Assembly (NCBI GenBank): GCA_001632435.1
Contig: KV424134.1
Location: 1 to 39,509, forward strand
Origin: Calocera cornea HHB12733
Taxonomy: Eukaryota > Basidiomycota > Dacrymycetes > Dacrymycetales > Dacrymycetaceae
DNA: 39,509 bases
Direction of reading: 5' to 3'
Below the pieces are notes generated by a model. That model made no database searches, was not told the origin of the DNA, and saw only the letters and a list, made by a program, of their open reading frames with translations. This document shows positions 35,140 through 39,509 of the stretch, in pieces (position 1 is the first letter of the stretch; each line of letters starts with the position of its first letter). The translations under genes were made by a program, and so were the position numbers.

Positions 35140-36414
35140 CTTGACGGCCCTTGGTTTTACTGAGCCAAACGTCAGTGAGCCCTAGATATCACAGATCCGA
35201 GAAACTAGGCATTACTTGACACCGTATGCGCTGTCTATAGCTCTCTCTGAGCCTCAAGTTCTGGTTCTGGAAGAGGTTGACAGCAAGCATCACAGCTGGG
35301 CCGACTCACAGGGGGGCCGTCATGCACGGATGCATTCCCACTATCGCCTTGGAATACATTTGCAGCGATCGAGGTTCGGTCAACACTGCCTTTGACATTG
35401 TATGCTCCCTGATCTGTCTGTCTCGAACGTCTCATATGCTCTGTGTACGATCATCCAGATTCTATGCCTGTCGACTCTCCCGTGTGACTATTCCCCTTGT
35501 TTCGGACCTGTTTGGTTCTTCCAGCCACATCAGCAACTCGTGATGGCACTTGTCGCAAATAGATACGATCATCATGCTCGTTACGACTGATGAAGTGGTG
35601 ATCATCGCGGCGTGGATTGCCTTGGCTACAGTACACAAAGCCTTATCTATGGTTTGCCCGGGTGGATTCACCTTATCGCAAGTGCGAACATCGAGTGTGC
35701 CAACGCCCAGTGCTGCCGTTGCATGACCGTTGTATGAGCTGTCCTTCGAGTTGATTCGTATCTGGCGGCTATATATCGATAGCGAATACATAATAAACTT
35801 GCGCATCAAAACGCAATTGGGGGCGACTAGCGAGTGGGTTGCGGACACTACACCCGGATTAAGCAGTGCACGAGCTTTGGGCGAGTGCATAATAAGATCA
35901 GGCAAGCTTCTCGGTTGGGAGCATCGCGGACGATGATGATTGGATGAGCGTTGTCGTTGTCGCTGTGACGCTGCGCTTCCCTCATCTTCCCTCGGACTTA
36001 TTGCAGTATATATATGTCGGGGCCTCACCTTCTGTTGTGCCATCAGATCCCCAGAGTGTGGAGGTGCTCCTAGACTCCGCAAACACGTACATACTATGCT
36101 GGCGCCCTCCACCATCCATCTGGCCAGTTGTTCTCCCCCCGTGGTTCTGATGGACCTTCTCTCCTGGCTTGCAATGTTTACATCAAGCTACAATCGGATG
36201 TGCTAACTCATGCAACTGGTTAGCATTCATACTCATGAAGGACTTAGTCTTGCTTGTCATCACGCTTGTACATCTGAAACCTGTCGACATCGGCACTCCC
36301 CAAAGTCGAGACTGTCACCATCATGAAGAGTCCCAGGAGGAGTCATCCTCTTCGGCTAAATCGGACGACTCGCCTCTATGAAAGCATCTTCTAGACATCT
36401 ATGAGCTGTATCAT
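35140..36414. other. Long intergenic region with one long unexplained open frame
   Basis: This 1275-bp stretch has no recognised gene. A 217-codon open frame runs on the minus strand (35462-36115). Its product has no family I know, no signal peptide or clear domain, and only a CDKCHH-type cluster near its end. It is reported as a possible hypothetical only. Confidence 0.4.
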
Positions 36415-37958
36415 CTACAAATGTACCTTTATCCTATCTACAAACGCCCACCGGCACTGATCAGCCTCCTTCTCCGCAATCCGCTCGTAATCCTCCACCT
36501 CCTTAACGGAGATTTTTGCACCACCACAGACGATGAACACGACGGGTCTTAGGATGTCTTGATCGTCGTCCAGCGTCGGCTGTCTAGGGAGGATGGTATG
36601 ATACAGATCGGGATTGTAGGCCGGAACAAGGGTTGTCGAGCAGGCGAGTTCTATGAGCATCTTGTGCTCCTCTGGCAAGGATATTAACTCGCGCCAACCG
36701 CGGTAACATGGGACATACCCGCGAAGATCCCACATGCTTCCATGCTCAGCTGGTCCGGCACAGACACACAGCGCATCCTTCCCCTCTTCAGAGCCGTGGC
36801 GACCACTCTGGACGAAGGTGAGGTCGCGCCTAGGGATGCTGCCCGGGAGGTGAGTTTGTCGAGCGAAGCGAGCTTCACCCCCGCCTCGCTGCGCAGGCTG
36901 ACGCCCTGCGCGAGCGAAGCGGGGATCATGGTTGCTTTCCCTTTCTCGCTGGCGAAGGACGCGTTCGCGACCATCGTCCGATGGAAGCAGTTCGAGCCGA
37001 CCGTCTCGCAGCCGACGATCATGACTGCGTACCAAGATTAGCATATGTGGCAGGTCACCCCGGCCGACATACCGTCATTCCACCCCATCTCGGTACATCC
37101 TTGCAGCACCCCGCCTAACAGTCCGCCACCACCGACCGCGCAGAAGATCGCGGCGGGCCGCTCGCCAGCTGGGAGCTGCCTCTTGATCTCATGTATCATG
37201 GAAGAGTGCCCTTCCCAGATGAGGGGGTCGTCTATGTCTGTTGTCAGTTTCACACACTCATCGTTCCCCAGAATGCATACCGTAAGACGGAACCATCACC
37301 CTGCCCAGCATTTCAGAATGTGCGGGAAGAACAGAGTGTAGACAGGAACGCACGCGTGCTTCTCCCTGTCGAACACCTTCCTAGCGGCATTCAGCGCATC
37401 CACATACTCCGCCCCGCCCACGACGACCTCCGCCCCCTCCTTCTCGAGCGCCGCGCGGATCTTGACAGCCGGCGCGGGGATAAAGATGGTGCAGCGCACG
37501 TCGAGCCTGCGGGCCGTGTACGCGAGCGCGAGGCCGGCGTTCCCGGAGGAGGCGGCGATGAGGTGCACGGAGGGGCCGTGCAGCTCCAGCGCGCGCTGGG
37601 CGAAGAGGGAGATGCCGCGGTACTTGAACGAGAGCGGGGGCTGGAGGTTCTGCGAGTCCCGGGCGGGGCAACGGGTCAGGTCCGGTCAGCAGCGGCCCGC
37701 TTAGTACGCAGCGCAGGCGGGCAGCGCACGCACCTCCAGCTTGAGGAACGCAGCGCACCCCAGCCGCTCCGAGATGCCCGGCGAGTACACCAGCGGCGTC
37801 TTGATGTACAGCGGCTTCTCGAGGTCGACATCGGCGTGCAGGGGCGTGTGCGCGTGGCCCGGCGTGTGCGTGTGCGTGTGCGTGTGCGCAGGCGTGGACG
37901 GCACGGACGGGGCGCGCGAGGGCGGGCGCGAGTTGGCGATGCGCTGGCGGATGCCCAT
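36415..37958 (-). CDS. PLP-dependent L-serine/L-threonine dehydratase
   Basis: Six exons (37734-37958, 37354-37649, 37281-37300, 37073-37237, 36719-37024, 36415-36671, minus strand) encode 422 residues. SFKYRG holds the Schiff-base Lys84. ASSGNAG (108-114) is the substrate/carboxylate loop. AVGGGGLLGGV binds the PLP phosphate, and VCGGAKIS near the C-terminus ends the core. This is the fold-type II serine dehydratase family (fungal SDH/CHA1), converting serine or threonine to pyruvate or 2-oxobutyrate plus ammonia. Exon 3 is only 20 nt and supplies VMVPSY. The first 45 residues form an atypical Ser/Pro and His-Thr-repeat leader not needed by the family. The repeat terminus at 38176 lies 217 bp upstream of the start. 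Confidence 0.9.
37865..37888. repeat. Coding hexanucleotide microsatellite (TGTGCG x4)
   Basis: Four exact TGTGCG units lie inside the first exon of the serine dehydratase gene. Read on the minus strand they encode alternating His-Thr. The unit length of six keeps the frame when copies are gained or lost. Confidence 0.9.
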
Positions 37959-38175
37959 TTCTTGATTCTATTTTCCGGGGTATGCGCCTCCAGCTCTAGA
38001 GATACTGGAGTGGGGGATAGAGAGCGGGGCGCGGCCGGGCGACCGCATCGGTATACTTATATGAACGTGCATACGCGCTTGGCGCCCATCGCCCATCGGG
38101 CTTGGCAACGGGCGCTCATTTGCAGGGTCGATCGGCGCTATCGTGGCATTATTGCTGCGCCCCATTACCACCTAC
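37959..38175. promoter_or_regulatory. Short promoter region between serine dehydratase and the repeat element
   Basis: Only 217 bp separate the dehydratase start codon (minus strand) from the element terminus. The native promoter is therefore short or partly displaced by the insertion. Confidence 0.45.
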
Positions 38176-38263
38176 TGAATAGCTAGTACCACAGTTTGTA
38201 GTAGATAGTATAATGGGATCTTGTTGATTTCTACCAGAGGAGTGTCGCTTGTGAGAGACGAGA

Positions 38264-38292
38264 TAACGCTTGTCGATAACGCGGGATAACGC
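38264..38292 (+). repeat. Phased TAACGC cluster
   Basis: TAACGC starts at 38264, 38277 and 38287, with a TAACGA variant at about 38300. Spacings of 13 and 10 bases are close to one DNA turn. The same cluster, inverted, is in the left copy at about 28-56. Confidence 0.9.
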
Positions 38293-38385
38293 CTTCGGGT
38301 AACGATATTTGGACAGGGGGAAACGGCAACTCATATTCGCTACCTAGACAGCATAGTTAAGTAGCTACGGGATTCCTGTATATTC

Positions 38386-38406
38386 CCAGGCACCAGGCAC
38401 CAGGCA
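38386..38406 (+). repeat. Tandem CCAGGCA x3
   Basis: Three exact 7-bp units occur in the element. They are followed about 11 bases later by CCTGGTACCTG, a one-mismatch reverse complement of the unit junction, so the region could form a hairpin. Confidence 0.85.
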
Positions 38407-38524
38407 CGAAGCCGTTCCTGGTACCTGACCAAGTGAGACTTGTGTAACCCGGAATCCGTACGGAGCGTTATCTACGTAACGCCCCTCTAACGCTATGTCG
38501 CCACTTGGCAAGAGAATCGGATGT

Positions 38525-38565
38525 ACATCCGCGGGGAACTTTAGAAAATGACTGTCCTCAGTCAT
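38525..38565 (+). repeat. Box-plus-hairpin module, copy 1
   Basis: The 18-bp box ACATCCGCGGGGAACTTT (38525-38542) is followed after 5 bases by a perfect 7-bp stem, ATGACTG/CAGTCAT, with a 4-base loop (38548-38565). Confidence 0.9.
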
Positions 38566-38770
38566 GAGTCATGAACGCGGATCAAAATCGAGATGAAGAG
38601 GAAGCTCAGAAGAAGGAAGGAAATTCTAACGCGTTATTTTCGCGTTATGTTGGATATCCGAGACAGGCGTTATTTCTTTTTGGTCGGTTTTCGTTTTTCT
38701 GAGGGTATTTGTTGGTTCTCTTGTGATTCTTTTTGGTTTTTTCTTGATTTTCCAGTGCTACTGTGCTTCA

Positions 38771-38813
38771 ACATCCGCGGGGAACTTTGAAGAATCACCC
38801 TTCCATGGGTGAT
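38771..38813 (+). repeat. Box-plus-hairpin module, copy 2
   Basis: The same 18-bp box recurs exactly (38771-38788) and, again after 5 bases, a perfect 7-bp stem follows with different sequence, ATCACCC/GGGTGAT, and a 6-base loop (38794-38813). It lies 157 bp before the element gene's start codon. Confidence 0.9.
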
Positions 38814-38970
38814 GCGGCGTTTAGGCGGCGATCACAACCTGAAACAGGGGGTTTTTGCGCGTAGAGTTGGTGGCAGTGCGGTCGCCTGATAACGCTCGAT
38901 GTCGGCAGCGCCGTTCACTGCGCTCTGTCTTCGTCTCTAACGTCGATCTCTGCTTTTATCGTCATACACC

Positions 38971-39509
38971 ATGTCGGACTCTGTCGCTATGGAACCGTTC
39001 GAGCTCGAGCTGGTGGACGAGGATGTGCGTGAGGATGTGGCGGCAATGGAGACGCTGAACGCGGCGACGGAGGAGGAGGAAACGCTGGCGCGTTTGAAGG
39101 CGTGGAAGAACATGCTGGGATCGCGGTTCCCGAAGACGCTGTCGGACTACGTGGGCTACGAGAAGAGCCAGTTCCGGCAGTCGCAGTATCGGGTAAGTGA
39201 CTGGACCGCGTTATATGTAACGCTTGCTGATACCGATGGTTGTAGAAGCACTGTGTGGCCTTGATGGCGAAGGCTCCCCACGCGCTGATCTTTCAGCCGT
39301 GGTTCTATGTGAAGTACATGGGCCCGCGGATGCAGCGGCTTTGGTATTTCGGGCGGCTCCGCGCTGGGAAGGAGGTACGTCCAGGTCGATAACGCCACGG
39401 GTAACGCCAGACTAACGCCTTTTCGGCAGGTATCGAACGAATTCGATCCTATGGTGCGCGGCCTGGGTCTTGCCAGCGCGCAAGAAGACTTTCCAGGGCC
39501 AATCGTGGT
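38971..39509 (+). CDS. Unrecognised protein encoded by the repeat element, 5' part
   Basis: Three exons are visible (38971-39192, 39246-39373, 39431-39509, open at the window end), giving about 143 residues. The first 45 residues are acidic (ELELVDEDVREDVAAMET). Then come FPKTLSDYVGYEKSQFRQSQYR, a basic/aromatic stretch with FQPWFYVKYMGPRMQRLWYFGRL, and EFDPMVRGLGLASAQEDFPG. No transposase, helicase or other domain could be named. Both introns have clean GT and AG ends and contain two and three TAACGC hexamers, while the exons contain none. The ATG is the first in frame after the box-hairpin modules. It could be an accessory protein of the element or the start of its recombinase. Confidence 0.7.

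Larger units (their letters stand above)
38176..39509 (+). mobile_element. Repeat element of unknown family, right copy (continues past window end)
   Basis: The first 144 bases (38176-38319) match 1-144 exactly in reverse complement, fixing this terminus (TGAATAGCTAGTACC...). Inside are TAACGC hexamers in large excess, three CCAGGCA tandem units, two box-plus-hairpin modules, a T-rich tract (about 38671-38757) and an intron-containing gene from 38971. The match at the far end of the window and the dense subterminal motif suggest a DNA element whose transposase recognises repeated short sites, but I found no transposase, helicase or reverse transcriptase motif in the visible part. It is not a telomeric repeat (fungal TTAGGG is absent). 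Confidence 0.75.

Noticed and set aside
37191..38186. 331-codon plus-strand open frame
   Set aside because: It is antisense to the GC-rich first exons of the serine dehydratase gene and its product is a low-complexity Arg/Gly/Val string, typical of a shadow frame.
38264..38292. TAACGC clusters as telomere or subtelomere repeat
   Set aside because: The unit is not tandem, not TTAGGG-like, is spread with variable spacing and lies inside an element also present at the opposite end in inverted form.
38176..39509. Assignment of the element to KDZ, hAT or Helitron groups
   Set aside because: Subterminal repeats and hairpins are reminiscent of these, but no diagnostic protein motif, terminal dinucleotide or target-site duplication is visible in the window.
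1..39509. tRNA, rRNA and CRISPR arrays
   Set aside because: I looked for T-loop and A/B-box patterns in the larger gaps and for regularly spaced direct repeats and found none that held up.

Overview
The window looks like an Agaricomycete-type basidiomycete nuclear genome. Genes are dense and on both strands. Almost every coding region is cut by many introns of about 43-84 bp with GT(A/G)(C/A)GT-like donors, and short exons (12-22 nt) occur. The gene content is that of a free-living fungus: a microbial-type terpene synthase, DUF1772 and DUF7053 proteins, and a Munc13-like protein with MHD and C2 regions. I rebuilt all gene models by hand by joining reading frames at splice sites. Every internal junction given keeps the frame, but no transcript data were available.

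Layout from left to right. 1-144 is the terminus of a repeat element. 160-550 (+) is the 3' end of a sesquiterpene-synthase-like gene whose first visible splice acceptor lies 15 bp from that terminus. 1539-2694 (+) is a small multi-pass membrane protein. 3188-7738 (+) is a Munc13-like protein. 8568-11713 (-) is a double-Myb, telobox-like DNA-binding protein. 12555-14731 (+) is the proteasomal deubiquitinase UBP6. 14924-15458 (-) is a DUF1772 membrane protein. 15972-18781 (+) is an ER Hsp70 of the LHS1/GRP170 class. 18846-19712 (-) is prefoldin subunit 3. 19958-22748 (+) is PAN3. 23185-25958 (+) is a Cid1-type nucleotidyltransferase. 26404-26918 (-) is LSM7. 27425-30507 (+) is importin beta (KAP95). 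31468-32266 (+) is a BAP31-like ER protein. 32461-34141 (-) is an F-box protein. 34633-35139 (-) is a DUF7053-like protein. 36415-37958 (-) is a PLP-dependent serine/threonine dehydratase. From 38176 to the window end there is a second copy of the repeat element in the opposite orientation, with its own intron-containing gene from 38971.

Two themes stand out. First, PAN3 (deadenylation), a Cid1-type nucleotidyltransferase (3' tailing) and LSM7 (Lsm1-7 recognition and decapping) are consecutive, so three steps of one mRNA-decay route lie within 7 kb. UBP6, LHS1 and PFD3, which are proteostasis genes, precede them. Second, the flanking element is unusual. It has a 144-bp exact inverted match between the window ends. 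A hexamer, TAACGC, occurs about 16 times in 1.3 kb, roughly one helical turn apart, only outside exons and even inside the two introns of its gene. A duplicated 18-bp box is followed each time, at the same distance, by a hairpin with a different stem sequence. I could not assign this element to a named transposon family, and it is my best candidate for something undescribed.
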